Positions 44,108 to 52,620 are shown, numbered from the stretch's first letter. The stretch is DNA of 64,000 bases from Betaproteobacteria bacterium (GCA_013298765.1 JAAFJA010000007.1:64001-128000); one strand, 5' to 3'. Numbers and translations: made by a program. Notes: generated from the sequence alone by a model not told the origin.

Positions 44108-44758
44108 ATGAATGGTTCTGTGGTCGTTGCTTTCGAGGTTGTGAAAACTGGTGTTGCGCTCGCCGCACTCATTTCTATTTGGATCGCATATAAGGCTTAC
44201 CGCGCTAACGTTGGAAAGCAAGAGGAAGATCGCGTTAGAGATTCCGACAAGGCAATACTCGCGCAAGCCGAACAGTCTTTGCGCTGGGCATATGATGTGC
44301 TCACCAACGAGGGGGCAAACATCCCTCCCGAGCCGAACCGACTCAATTGGCTGACCTCGGCGCGACACATTTTGCGGCACAACAAACTCAAAGCAGGCAT
44401 CAGAAGTGAGACGTACATAACGATTCACGATGAAGTTGAGGAGTACTGGCGACACAGGTTCTATCTTGTACTGTCGGACAGTCGCCTGATAAGTAGCAAG
44501 TACTACGGAGCCGACGGAGGTGAACGGATATACCCCAAGTCCGCGCTAGTCATCCTGAATTTCGCCCGGTGGAAAAAAAGCTCGATGGATCCGCTCGACG
44601 CGGTTGATCAGGACGAATTGATCGCAAATGGAGATATCTTCAAAAGTGGCGCCGGTCGGAGTTTGTTTGACTACATGCAGAAGCTTAATGAGTCGCGTCG
44701 CACTCCTCAGACTACCGGCGCGCAAAGTCTTGATTCCGATTCAGCCGGTAGCCCGTAG
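44108..44758 (+). CDS. Membrane-anchored protein of unknown function
   Basis: I do not recognise this 216-residue protein. It has one N-terminal membrane helix (about 10-30, VKTGVALAALISIWIAYKAY) followed by a charged coiled-coil-like stretch (KQEEDRVRDSDKAILAQAEQ) and a soluble domain with several Trp/Tyr/His residues (RWAYDVLTNEG, EEYWRHRFYLVL). The C-terminal 25 residues are Ser/Thr-rich. Codon use is slightly less GC-rich than neighbours. It stands alone 58 bp after the MoxR gene and may be co-transcribed with it. Confidence 0.65.
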   Translation: MNGSVVVAFEVVKTGVALAALISIWIAYKAYRANVGKQEEDRVRDSDKAILAQAEQSLRWAYDVLTNEGANIPPEPNRLNWLTSARHILRHNKLKAGIRSETYITIHDEVEEYWRHRFYLVLSDSRLISSKYYGADGGERIYPKSALVILNFARWKKSSMDPLDAVDQDELIANGDIFKSGAGRSLFDYMQKLNESRRTPQTTGAQSLDSDSAGSP

Positions 44759-44759
44759 G

Positions 44760-44784
44760 CTGGGTTCAGGCACGAAACCCAGCA
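44760..44784. repeat. Hairpin just after the unknown membrane-protein gene
   Basis: GCTGGGTT-CAGGCACG-AAACCCAGC begins two bases after the TAG stop. The 542-bp gap 44759-45300 contains this hairpin, the composite repeat at 44912-45026 and about 270 bp of AT-richer DNA before the next gene, in which I see no gene. Confidence 0.65.
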
Positions 44785-44911
44785 TTTACTCTCGTGTTGC
44801 CCAGCCCCGGGTTTATCAAACCAGTCTACGGCGCGAACTCGCGGAGTCGTCACCCGGACCCTCGCAACCGGGTTGTCATCATTCATCACGTGCGATCCGT
44901 TTTCCGGAGCT

Positions 44912-45026
44912 CGTAGCCGCGATGCAACGAAGTGGAATCGAGGGTCGGGAAGAATGCCTCGATTCCGTTTCACTTCATCGCGGCTACGTCCGACACGAAT
45001 ACCCGAATGCGAGCATCCGGGCTACG
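44912..45026. repeat. Composite GTAGCC palindromic element, copy 2 (inverted relative to copy 1)
   Basis: Arms CGTAGCCGCGATGCAACG (44912 on) and CATCGCGGCTACG (44976-44988) enclose GGAATCGAGG and its complement. To the right, CGAATGCGAGCATCCGGGCT completes the GTAGCCCGGATG unit that lies to the left in copy 1 at 8504. Confidence 0.85.
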
Positions 45027-45300
45027 GTTCGCATGCACCGATTAGCTATTTAGATTGCCTCAAAGAAAATCAAGACTTAGCAGGATATTCGTTTAATTGC
45101 GAATACTCACGAAACTATGTGTTTGCCCCGATATAAATGGGCTTAAGGCAAACGCGCTGCTATCCCATGCGCGCCCGAGCCGAAGCCTCGCCTAGCTAAT
45201 CCAGAGGACAAATCGGACTAGCTTGTCCCAAGAAGAACTGCGCGCTAAGATTCGGCTCGTTGGCGGGGGCTAACAACTCGTTCGAAAAGGAGCCCCAGCC

Positions 45301-46257
45301 ATGCGCGAGGGTATTAAATGTCTCGGTGCCGTAGCCGCGTTTGCTGCGATTTGCACGTTTCTCTATAGCGCCAACGCCGGCGCTGAATTCCGCTTCTACA
45401 ACCATACGGTGAAATTCGCCTCGTCCGTGCCTGCGCGCGTGGACGCGAAGGCGTTTGAGTCGATTGATCTCACCGTGGTCGGCAATCGGCAAGAGCTTTC
45501 CGCGCTCTACCTGCCCGAGCCGCTCGACCCGCGCATCATGTACATCCAGCAGCCGACGCAGGAAATCGTCGCGGAATACATGAATCAGGACATGACCTCT
45601 GTCGTCGCAACGCCGTCGCCGCAAACGACGAGCACGTTGCGTATTCCCGGTTTGGCACCCGGCAAGTATCGCGTTCGCTTGATGTACCCAAAAGGCGAGA
45701 TTTTCGATTCTCGCGAAATCATGGTGACGGGTACGGGCAATCCGGTGGTCGTGACGTCGATAGGCGTGAACGGACCGAATCAGTTTGCGCTGTCATGGTT
45801 TGCCACTGCACCAAGCTCGCCGCCGCAGGCTTCGACGCCTTTTCCAGGCGTGGAAGATCGCCGCCGCTTTGGCGCTTGGATGGCGACTGCCGATGCGCCG
45901 AAGGACACAGTGCCGCTCTATTGGCTTTCGTTCACCATAGGTCGATCAACGCTGCAGTACTACACCGTGGATGAGCCGACGAGAACCATGCTGCGAAATG
46001 CGGGTTGGTTTGATAACGGCGTGTTCCTGCGCGTTCTGCGCGACACTGGCGGCACATGTCCTGCCGGCAGCGAACCGGTGTACCGCGCGTTTCGTCCCGC
46101 AAAGGTCGGTCTGTGGGAGCCGACGCATCGCTACACCGCTGACCCGACGGCCTATCGCAACTGGTTGCAAAGCGGGAACTGGGTGGGCGAGGGCGTGGCC
46201 TTTTGCGGGCGCGTGGTGACCGAACCGCTCGCTGAAACGCTGAGCGCGAACGGCTAG
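45301..46257 (+). CDS. Secreted protein with DUF5648-like C-terminal repeat
   Basis: The 318-residue exported protein has a signal peptide (1-26, ending SANAGA) and a beta-rich domain of about 30-145 (FESIDLTVVGNRQEL, LRIPGLAPGKYRVRLMYP), then a C-terminal region with PVYRAFRPAKVG, THRYTADPTAYRNW and GNWVGEGVAFC, resembling the tyrosine-rich DUF5648 repeat found in many extracellular bacterial proteins. Function unknown. The ribosome site AAAGGAG lies 9 bp before the ATG. It stands alone, converging on the Lrp gene with 11 bp between. Confidence 0.78.
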   Translation: MREGIKCLGAVAAFAAICTFLYSANAGAEFRFYNHTVKFASSVPARVDAKAFESIDLTVVGNRQELSALYLPEPLDPRIMYIQQPTQEIVAEYMNQDMTSVVATPSPQTTSTLRIPGLAPGKYRVRLMYPKGEIFDSREIMVTGTGNPVVVTSIGVNGPNQFALSWFATAPSSPPQASTPFPGVEDRRRFGAWMATADAPKDTVPLYWLSFTIGRSTLQYYTVDEPTRTMLRNAGWFDNGVFLRVLRDTGGTCPAGSEPVYRAFRPAKVGLWEPTHRYTADPTAYRNWLQSGNWVGEGVAFCGRVVTEPLAETLSANG

Positions 46258-46268
46258 AGGTTTGATCT

Positions 46269-46757
46269 TTATCCGCGATTGATGCGTTCGGCGAGCACCA
46301 CGGACGTGTTCGTTCGCGTAACGCCATCAATCTCGCCGATTTCGTCGAGCAGCGCATCGAGCGCGTTCGGCGAATCGGCGCGCAGCCAGGCGACGTAGTC
46401 AAACTCGCCGCTCACGCTGCACACGAGCTTGATTTCGGGCATCTTGGCGAGACGTTTCAACACGTCGCGCCCCGCCTTCGGCTCCACTGAAAGCCCAACA
46501 TACGCCTGCAGCGAGCGCTCAAGCGCCGCTTGATTCAAGCGCACGCTATAGCCTGTGATCACGCCCGATTGCTCAAGCCGCGCCATGCGCGCGAGCACGG
46601 TCGTGCGCGCGACACCGAGTTTCTTCCCGAGCGTCGTCACGCTCTCCCGCGCGTTGGTTTGCAAAAGCGCGACCAAATTGCGATCAATCGAATCCAGCGA
46701 GGATTCGTTCATCACTTTCACCGCGCTCTGTGAGGTGCGCTTTGTTTGAACTGCCAT
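46269..46757 (-). CDS. Lrp/AsnC-family regulator of lysine catabolism (inferred)
   Basis: The 162-residue feast/famine regulator has an N-terminal winged HTH (LDSIDRNLVALLQTNARESV, then LGKKLGVARTTVLARMARLE) and a C-terminal RAM ligand-binding domain (AYVGLSVEPKAGRDVLKRLA, VCSVSGEFDYVAWL). It is divergent from a saccharopine-dehydrogenase-like gene that begins the lysine-degradation pair, so the most natural ligand is lysine or a breakdown product. ATG 46757 (MAVQTKR) is chosen; a TTG at 46769 and an ATG at 46712 are alternatives. Confidence 0.88.
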   Translation of the reverse strand: MAVQTKRTSQSAVKVMNESSLDSIDRNLVALLQTNARESVTTLGKKLGVARTTVLARMARLEQSGVITGYSVRLNQAALERSLQAYVGLSVEPKAGRDVLKRLAKMPEIKLVCSVSGEFDYVAWLRADSPNALDALLDEIGEIDGVTRTNTSVVLAERINRG

Positions 46758-46830
46758 ACGAAACGTCAATCAGCGAATACAAATCGTATGAAATATTACT
46801 CCAAAGCGTCAATCTAGTAATGTATTTCGT
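46756..46830. promoter_or_regulatory. Candidate Lrp-type operator region
   Basis: The AT-rich divergent gap has CATACGA (46756-46762) and its exact complement TCGTATG (46784-46790), plus ATGAAATATTACT (46788-46800) with the imperfect complement AGTAATGTATTTCGT (46816-46830). Repeated AT-rich dyads spaced by two to three helical turns are usual for Lrp-family binding. Assignment is by position and pattern only. Confidence 0.45.
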
Positions 46831-46913
46831 CAACCGCGCCTCCTAAAATTCTTGTAAACGTGCTCGCGGTCAATCAACCAGTTAGCGAGCGCAACGAACA
46901 CTTAGGAACCGTT

Positions 46914-48014
46914 ATGAAAGTTGCATTGCTCGGCGCGGGTCACATTGGCCACACCATTTCTCACTTGCTCGTGAATTCGGGCGATTACACGGTCACGGTT
47001 GCGGACCAATCACAGGCGTCACTCGATAAGCTCGGCGCGCTCAAAGTCAACCGCGTGTTGATTGACACGGAAAAGGCGGGCGGCATTGAGGCCGTTATCA
47101 AAGGGCACGATGCAGTGATCAACGCGCTGCCGTATCACCTCGCGGTGAAGGTGGCGAGCGCCGCCAAAGCGGTAGGTTGTCATTATTTCGACTTGACCGA
47201 AGACGTGGCAGCGACGAAGGCCATCATGGCGCTCGCCAAAGATGCACCGACCGCGTTCATGCCGCAATGCGGCCTCGCACCAGGCTTTATCGGGATCGCG
47301 GCCTACCACCTGGCAAAACAGTTCGACACGATCGACGAAATCAAAATGCGCGTTGGCGCGTTGCCGGCCTTCCCAACCAACGCGCTCAAATACAACTTGA
47401 CGTGGAGCGTCGACGGCCTGATCAACGAATACTGTCATCCGTGTGAAGCCATTCACGAAGGACAGACAACGGCGATGCTGCCGCTCGAAGGGTTAGAGCA
47501 TTTCTCGCTCGATGGCGTCGAGTACGAGGCCTTCAACACATCCGGCGGCTTGGGAACGCTTTGTGAAACGTTGAACGGCAAAGTGCGCAACCTCGATTAC
47601 AAGAGCGTGCGCTATCCCGGCCATCGCGATTTGATGCAGTTCCTGTTGTCGGATTTGCGTCTTTCAGGTGATCAAGAAACGCTTAAAGACATCATGCGCA
47701 AGTCAGTGCCAACGACGATGCAAGATGTGGTGCTTGTCTTCATCACAGTAAGCGGCATGCGCGCGGGTGCGTACGTACAAGAAGTGTTTACGCGAAAAAT
47801 TTTCGCGCAACGTGCGACGGTGAACGACGCGCCGTTGTCAGCGATTCAAATCACAACCGCTGCTGGCATCTGCGCCGCAGTTGATCTGTTCCGCGAAAAG
47901 AAACTACCGCAGCGCGGCTTCGTGCGCCAAGAAGAAGTCGCTCTGCCTGATTTCCTCGCGAATCGGTTCGGTATCGCCTACGAGCAATCGCGTCGAATCG
48001 AATCGATTTCGTAG
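46914..48014 (+). CDS. Saccharopine/lysine dehydrogenase-like oxidoreductase
   Basis: The 366-residue NAD(P)-dependent protein belongs to the saccharopine dehydrogenase family. The Rossmann motif is VALLGAGHIGHTISHLL at the N-terminus, then INALPYHLAVKVASAAK, HYFDLTEDV, FMPQCGLAPGFIGI and KYNLTWSVDGLINEY. Together with the AmaB-like dehydrogenase downstream it would turn lysine (or saccharopine) into aminoadipate semialdehyde and then aminoadipate. Whether it oxidises lysine directly (lysine 6-dehydrogenase) or acts on saccharopine is not decidable here; no lysine-ketoglutarate reductase is present nearby, which favours direct lysine oxidation. The ATG at 46914 has TAGGA upstream. Probably controlled by the divergent Lrp protein. 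Confidence 0.88.
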   Translation: MKVALLGAGHIGHTISHLLVNSGDYTVTVADQSQASLDKLGALKVNRVLIDTEKAGGIEAVIKGHDAVINALPYHLAVKVASAAKAVGCHYFDLTEDVAATKAIMALAKDAPTAFMPQCGLAPGFIGIAAYHLAKQFDTIDEIKMRVGALPAFPTNALKYNLTWSVDGLINEYCHPCEAIHEGQTTAMLPLEGLEHFSLDGVEYEAFNTSGGLGTLCETLNGKVRNLDYKSVRYPGHRDLMQFLLSDLRLSGDQETLKDIMRKSVPTTMQDVVLVFITVSGMRAGAYVQEVFTRKIFAQRATVNDAPLSAIQITTAAGICAAVDLFREKKLPQRGFVRQEEVALPDFLANRFGIAYEQSRRIESIS

Positions 48015-48270
48015 TGTTTGCCTCTCCCTCCGGGACCAGCCCGAAGGGCGCAGGACGCAACGTAGTTGCGGTCCCGACGCATCGGAGGGATTCGCCGAAG
48101 GCGAACAGAGGCCGGTCGCAAGACCGGGTGAGGGATTCCGGTACAGTCTCTCCGCTTCTCGCCCTTACTCGTGCGCCAGCGCGACCTCCCCCGGAGGGAG
48201 AAATTTCACGGTGTACTGACGTAGCCGCCTTTTTGGGCACACTGGCCGCTAAGAGAAAATGAAACGGTTT

Positions 48271-48370
48271 GCCCTCACCCGCCCTCACGGGCACCCTCTC
48301 CCAGGGGGAGAGAACTAAACAGTTTTCCCTCACCCGCCCTCTCGGGCACCCTCTCCCAGGGGGAGAGGGG
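48271..48370. repeat. Two tandem hairpin-rich repeats before the AmaB-like gene
   Basis: Units at 48271-48315 and 48326-48370 differ at few positions, each with CCTCACCCGCCCTC, CGGGCACCCTCTCCCAGGGG and GAGAG. The 365-bp gap 48015-48379 has another palindrome-rich stretch at 48020-48215 (CTCCCTCCGGGACC and GACCTCCCCCGGAGGGAG). No gene is evident in this gap. The repeats split the two enzymes of one pathway and may reduce read-through. Confidence 0.82.
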
Positions 48371-48379
48371 AAGGAATTT

Positions 48380-49903
48380 ATGAAACAACGCGCACTCGAA
48401 CTTCTCTCCAAACTCGACACATCACTTCCGTCTAGCAACGACGCTCATTCCATTCCGGCACGCACACCGATCACGGGGGAAGTGATTGCGAAGCTCGCCG
48501 TCACGCCGTCAACCGAGGTCGATTCCATCATTGCCAAGAGCCGTGAAGCCTTCCTCGCATGGCGCACGATCCCCGCGCCGAAGCGTGGCGAGCTCGTGCG
48601 TGTTTTCGGCGAAGAACTGCGCGCAAACAAAGACGCGCTCGGCGAACTCGTCTCCATTGAAGCGGGAAAAATTCTGCAAGAAGGCTTAGGCGAAGTGCAG
48701 GAGATGATCGACATTTGCGATTTCGCAGTCGGTCTCTCGCGTCAGCTTTACGGCCTCACAATTGCGTCCGAGCGCGCGGAACATCGCATGATGGAAACCT
48801 GGCATCCGCTCGGCCCGACGCTGATCATCAGTGCGTTCAACTTCCCGGTGGCGGTGTGGGCGTGGAATTCCGCGCTCGCGCTCGTCTGCGGTAACTCGAC
48901 GATCTGGAAACCGTCAGAGAAAACTCCGCTCACCGCACTTGCGACACAGTCGATTTTCGAGCGCGCGGTAAAGCGCTATTGCGACGCGGGGAACGTCGCT
49001 CCAGAAGGTCTTTCATTCGTCGTATTGGGGCGCGCCGACACGGGCGCGCAGCTCGTGAATGATTCGCGTATTCCGCTCGTCTCAGCAACGGGCTCTACGC
49101 GCATGGGCCGCGCGGTGGGCGAGGCATGCGCCAAGCGTTTCGCAAAATCGATTCTCGAATTGGGTGGCAACAATGCAGCCATCGTTGCGCCTACCGCAAA
49201 TCTCGAAATGGTTGAGCGCGCTGCGGTTTTCTCTGCGGTGGGCACCGCTGGGCAGCGCTGCACTACGCTGCGTCGCTTGATCGTACATGCCGATGTGTAC
49301 GACAAACTGGTGCCGAAGTTGAAAGCGATCTACGGAAAACTTCGCATCGGCAACCCGACGGACGCGGGAACGCTGGTAGGCCCGTTGATCGACAAACTTG
49401 CATTCGACGCCATGCAGAAAGCACTCGCGGATGCGCGCGCTGCGGGCGGTCGCGTGCAGGGTGGCGAGCGTGTACGTGAAGATCTCGGCTCTGATGCGTT
49501 CTACGTGCAGCCCGCAATTGCTGAGATGCCCGCGCAGAGCGATGTGGTGTGTCGCGAAACCTTCGCACCGATTCTTTACGTGATGAAGTACGAAGGCGGT
49601 ATTGAGAACGCCATTGCACTCAACAACGCCACCGTTCACGGCCTGTCTTCCGCCGTGTTCACCAATGACATGCGCGAGATGGAGCGCTTCGTCGGCCCGG
49701 CAGGCAGCGATTGCGGCATTGCGAATGTCAATATCGGTACCAGCGGCGCTGAAATCGGTGGCGCATTCGGCGGCGAAAAAGAAACCGGCGGCGGCCGCGA
49801 ATCCGGCAGCGATTCCTGGAAAGCTTACATGCGCCGCGCAACCAATACGATCAACTACGGTTCGCAATTGCCACTGGCGCAAGGCATTAAGTTCGACGTG
49901 TGA
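48380..49903 (+). CDS. amaB: Alpha-aminoadipate semialdehyde (piperideine-6-carboxylate) dehydrogenase, AmaB-like
   Basis: A 507-residue aldehyde dehydrogenase of the ALDH7 type, oxidising aminoadipate semialdehyde to 2-aminoadipate in lysine degradation. It has ISAFNFPVAVWAWNSALALV, WKPSEKTPLTALA, catalytic Glu260 in LELGGNNAAIV, catalytic Cys294 in GTAGQRCTTLRR and the ALDH7 mark VNIGTSGAEIGGAFGGEKETGGGRE (quoted in pieces: GTSGAEIGGAFGG, KETGGGRESGSD). The ATG at 48380 has AAGGA 5 bp upstream and directly follows the tandem repeats. Product pathway inferred from the neighbouring saccharopine-dehydrogenase-like gene and Lrp regulator. Confidence 0.93.
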   Translation: MKQRALELLSKLDTSLPSSNDAHSIPARTPITGEVIAKLAVTPSTEVDSIIAKSREAFLAWRTIPAPKRGELVRVFGEELRANKDALGELVSIEAGKILQEGLGEVQEMIDICDFAVGLSRQLYGLTIASERAEHRMMETWHPLGPTLIISAFNFPVAVWAWNSALALVCGNSTIWKPSEKTPLTALATQSIFERAVKRYCDAGNVAPEGLSFVVLGRADTGAQLVNDSRIPLVSATGSTRMGRAVGEACAKRFAKSILELGGNNAAIVAPTANLEMVERAAVFSAVGTAGQRCTTLRRLIVHADVYDKLVPKLKAIYGKLRIGNPTDAGTLVGPLIDKLAFDAMQKALADARAAGGRVQGGERVREDLGSDAFYVQPAIAEMPAQSDVVCRETFAPILYVMKYEGGIENAIALNNATVHGLSSAVFTNDMREMERFVGPAGSDCGIANVNIGTSGAEIGGAFGGEKETGGGRESGSDSWKAYMRRATNTINYGSQLPLAQGIKFDV

Positions 49904-49968
49904 CACGTCGCACAGGACGACGCGCTTTGCGCTAGGACGCAAAGGTTCGCGTAGTCGGTTGCGCTTGC

Positions 49969-49996
49969 TGTCATCCCCGCCTTCGCGGGGATGACA
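49969..49996. repeat. Single palindrome, CCCCGCCTTCGCGGGG family
   Basis: TGTCATCCCCGC-CTTC-GCGGGGATGACA is a 12-bp perfect stem, one arm of the element found doubled inside pbpC at 5876-5986. The 254-bp gap 49904-50157 also contains diverged copies of GCGCTAGGACGC and its complement around it, and no gene. Confidence 0.9.
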
Positions 49997-50157
49997 AAAC
50001 AGCGAAAGGCGATGGCGCTGGCGCCGCTTTGCGTCCTAGCGACCAACGGGAGCGACGTCTTAGCGCTCCGTCGCGTCGTCCTAGTGCGCGAAGCGCACGT
50101 CGTCCTGCGGTAGTTGCGGTTCGTGCAAGGCGGCGAAGCCGCAAATAGAATTAACAA

Positions 50158-50904
50158 ATGCAACTACCCCCATGGCCCTACCCCAAAACCATCGCCCACC
50201 GCGGCGCAGGAAAACTCGCCCCTGAGAACACGCTCGCTGCGATTCGATTGGGCGTTTCGTTTGGCTATCGCGCCTGCGAGTTCGATGTGAAACTCTCGCA
50301 GGACAACGTGTTGCTGCTCATGCACGACACAGATTTGGATCGCACGTCGAATGGCAAGGGCGCGGTTGCGGCACACCCGTGGACACTTCTCTCGCAGCTC
50401 GACGCGGGCGCATGGCACTCAGCGGCTTACGCAGGTGAAGTGATTCCCACGTTTGAAAACGTCGTGCGTTACTGCAACGCGAATGAGGTTGCGATGAACG
50501 TGGAGATCAAGCCGAGCCCGGGACGCGGGCGTGAAACCGGCACCGCAGTTGCTCTGGCATGCGCCGCGTGGTGCGCGAACTCAAATACACCGCCATTGCT
50601 CTCGTCCTTCTCGACCGGTGCGTTACTCGCGGCCAAAGACGCGGCACCGCAACTCCCACGCGCTCACCTGTTTCAAGATCCTCTACTTGCTGACTGGTTA
50701 GAAAAATGCAAACTCGTTGGCGCCGTAGCGCTGGATGCCAACTGGAAATCCTTGAGCGAGGCCGTCGTCAAGCTGGCCCACGACAACGGCCTTCGTGTCG
50801 CGTGTTACACCTGCAACGAGATCGCGGACGCAGAAAAACTCTGGACGTGGGGCGTTGATAGTGTGATCACCGATGCCGTGGATCGAATTGCGTTTCGGGT
50901 TTGA
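50158..50904 (+). CDS. ugpQ: Glycerophosphodiester phosphodiesterase UgpQ-like
   Basis: The 248-residue cytosolic enzyme hydrolyses glycerophosphodiesters to glycerol-3-phosphate and an alcohol. The TIM-barrel hallmarks are intact: the IAHRGAGKLAPENTLAA start with catalytic His, CEFDVKLSQDNVLLLMHDTDLDRT with Glu/Asp and second His, IPTFENVV, MNVEIKP and a C-terminal VDSVITDAVDRI. No signal peptide, consistent with the cytoplasmic UgpQ group. It links to glpK at 55 kb in glycerol-phosphate metabolism, though the genes are not together. Confidence 0.94.
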   Translation: MQLPPWPYPKTIAHRGAGKLAPENTLAAIRLGVSFGYRACEFDVKLSQDNVLLLMHDTDLDRTSNGKGAVAAHPWTLLSQLDAGAWHSAAYAGEVIPTFENVVRYCNANEVAMNVEIKPSPGRGRETGTAVALACAAWCANSNTPPLLSSFSTGALLAAKDAAPQLPRAHLFQDPLLADWLEKCKLVGAVALDANWKSLSEAVVKLAHDNGLRVACYTCNEIADAEKLWTWGVDSVITDAVDRIAFRV

Positions 50905-51036
50905 TCTCCTGAATACGCTAGCAACTTTTCACATAAAGCCCCACTTTTATCGGAGCAAGCGCTGTGTTTTTTCATTACGGAAACACTGTAAAAGCGATTG
51001 ATAGCTCAGATAATATGGGCAGGACGGTGAAAAATA

Positions 51037-51735
51037 TTAAGCGGCATTGATCGTATGCGGAGCGCCCTGCTTCGCCAAGAAATCTGACAGCCGCTTCCCC
51101 ACCTCGTCTTGAAACACGCGACCGGTTGCTTTTAGCCGAATGATTCGATCGATGCGAAAACTGCGGAAGTCATTGCGAAGTTCACACCACGCGCCGAGCG
51201 TCCAATGCTCGCCCCAAAAATAGAGCGAGAGCGGGCGAACGCTGCGACCGGTGAGCTGCCGTTTGTCATCGGCGTACACGAACTCAATCACCGTTCGTTC
51301 GCGAATTGCGTGGCGCAGTTTTTCGAACCGTTCACCAATCTGCTTTGGGATGTGCAACGTCGGCACATACGCGCGCGAGGTTTCGAGCCAACGCCGACGA
51401 TCGGCAGGCAAGGCGCTCGCCACTTTTGCAAGCGCTGACATCGCCGCCGCGCCCAACTGCGGGCCGCTCCACGCCTCCACCATGCGCGCACCGAGCACGA
51501 TGGCCTCGATCTCTTCCAGCTCGAACTGCAGCGGTGGCAAATCCATGCTACCGAGCAATCGATAGCCAACCCCAGCCTCGCCCTCAATCGGCGTTCCGCT
51601 CGTCGAAAGATCAGCGATATCGCGATAAATCGTGCGCTCGCTCACTTGCAACCAATCGGCGAGTTGCTTCGCGGTCGTGAGCCGCCGACCGCGCAGATAC
51701 TGCACGATGCGGAAGAGGCGGTCGGCTCGTCTCAT
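51037..51735 (-). CDS. YafY-type HTH/WYL-domain transcription regulator
   Basis: The 232-residue regulator has an N-terminal HTH (RADRLFRIVQYLRGRRLTTA, LADWLQVSERTIYRDIADL) and a C-terminal WYL ligand-sensing domain (VIEFVYADDKRQLTGRSVRP, WTLGAWCELRNDFRSFRIDR). It is the last gene of a three-gene minus-strand run VOC-EVE-WYL with gaps of 4 and 11 bp, so it likely controls its own operon. The palindromes at 52591-52620, upstream of the first gene, are the best candidate binding site. In many proteobacteria YafY proteins are encoded beside VOC genes, as here. Confidence 0.92.
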   Translation of the reverse strand: MRRADRLFRIVQYLRGRRLTTAKQLADWLQVSERTIYRDIADLSTSGTPIEGEAGVGYRLLGSMDLPPLQFELEEIEAIVLGARMVEAWSGPQLGAAAMSALAKVASALPADRRRWLETSRAYVPTLHIPKQIGERFEKLRHAIRERTVIEFVYADDKRQLTGRSVRPLSLYFWGEHWTLGAWCELRNDFRSFRIDRIIRLKATGRVFQDEVGKRLSDFLAKQGAPHTINAA

Positions 51736-51746
51736 TTTGAGGAGAA

Positions 51747-52178
51747 CTAATTGGTCGGCACTTTGCCGAGCATCGCAAACGATATCAACTCGAAGTCGTC
51801 GCGCGTGATCTCAAAATGCCCGAAGCGAAACGCGTAGCCCCAGCGCTTTGGGTCCTTGATGAACGAAAGCTTTTCTAGCAGCGGTCGAATCGAGGTGTGC
51901 GCTGCTTTCTCGTAGCGCACGTTACGCCGAAACGGCACGAAATCCACTGACATTGCGAACTCGTAAGGCGCGTTGTCTGCGATGCGTCCGATGGCAGTGA
52001 ACTGTTGGTAACTCTCACTGCCACCCATATCAAACTTGGGCGAGTAATAAATCAACCAGTCGCCCTTCGCCATACGTTTGAGTGGCGCGGCCTTGCCATG
52101 ACATAACTGACAAAAGCCGCCGCTCACGCCGCGCTCGACGTGCGTCTTCGAAACTACGCCAATCCAATAGCGCGACAC
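51747..52178 (-). CDS. EVE-domain protein
   Basis: The 143-residue protein belongs to the EVE/UPF0310 family, a PUA-like fold that in some members binds modified DNA bases. It has YWIGVVSKTHVERGVSGGFC, LKRMAKGDWLIYYSPK, QQFTAIGRIADNAPYEF, MSVDFVPFRRNVRY and a C-terminal RFGHFEITRDDFELI. It sits between the VOC gene (4 bp) and the WYL regulator (11 bp). Function in this operon is unknown. Confidence 0.9.
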   Translation of the reverse strand: MSRYWIGVVSKTHVERGVSGGFCQLCHGKAAPLKRMAKGDWLIYYSPKFDMGGSESYQQFTAIGRIADNAPYEFAMSVDFVPFRRNVRYEKAAHTSIRPLLEKLSFIKDPKRWGYAFRFGHFEITRDDFELISFAMLGKVPTN

Positions 52179-52182
52179 AGCG

Positions 52183-52551
52183 CTAGGCCATCGAATGCAA
52201 GCCGACGCGGTTGCCTTCGCTGTCTTGCATATGTGCGAAGAATCCCATACCAGGTGGCAGCGCCGTTTTCGGCGTAATCACTTTTCCGCCGTTCTTCGCA
52301 GCGCGATCCAGTAGCGGTTGTAGATCGTTGCCTGCGTCGAGATAGATCGCCGCTCCAGTTAGGGACGGCGCGTAACCTGGCTGCGGGGCAACAATCGCGC
52401 CGCTGGTCGACGTTTCCGATCCCGGAAAGATCGCCATATCACCGCCGATGTTTTCGCGCGTCATCGCAACTTGAAACACGGACTCGTAGAACTTCACTGC
52501 ACGCTCAAAATCGCTAGACGGAATCTCGAACCAATTTGCATTACCAAGCAT
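52183..52551 (-). CDS. VOC-family (glyoxalase-like) protein
   Basis: The 122-residue protein is a single vicinal-oxygen-chelate fold of two beta-alpha-beta modules: NWFEIPSSDFERAVKFYESV at the start and HMQDSEGNRVGLHSM at the end, with a metal-type Glu/His layout (GDMAIFPGSET in between). It resembles YafY-linked VOC proteins of unknown substrate. It starts at ATG 52551 with GGGAGA 6 bp upstream and heads the VOC-EVE-WYL operon. Confidence 0.92.
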   Translation of the reverse strand: MLGNANWFEIPSSDFERAVKFYESVFQVAMTRENIGGDMAIFPGSETSTSGAIVAPQPGYAPSLTGAAIYLDAGNDLQPLLDRAAKNGGKVITPKTALPPGMGFFAHMQDSEGNRVGLHSMA

Positions 52552-52590
52552 GTTTATCTCCCAAGGAAGGTGTTGAACGAGTCGGTATTG

Positions 52591-52620
52591 TTGTCAGGGG
52601 TTACTGACAACATTGTGTCA
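52591..52620 (-). promoter_or_regulatory. Overlapping TGTCAG/CTGACA palindromes upstream of the VOC-EVE-WYL operon
   Basis: TTGTCAG-GGGTTA-CTGACAA (52591-52610) overlaps TGACA-ACATTG-TGTCA (52605-52620), so three alternating half-sites are spaced about 7-13 bp apart, 40-70 bp before the VOC start codon, in the promoter region. On the minus strand TTGTCA is a possible -35. It is the likely operator of the YafY-type regulator. Confidence 0.6.

Noticed and set aside
43204-44758. MoxR plus the following membrane protein as a MoxR-VWA pair
   Set aside because: The downstream protein has no VWA MIDAS motif (DxSxS), so it is not the usual partner.
48271-48370. CRISPR-like repeats
   Set aside because: Only two units, of 45 bp with 10 bp between; no array, no cas genes, and the units are themselves hairpins.
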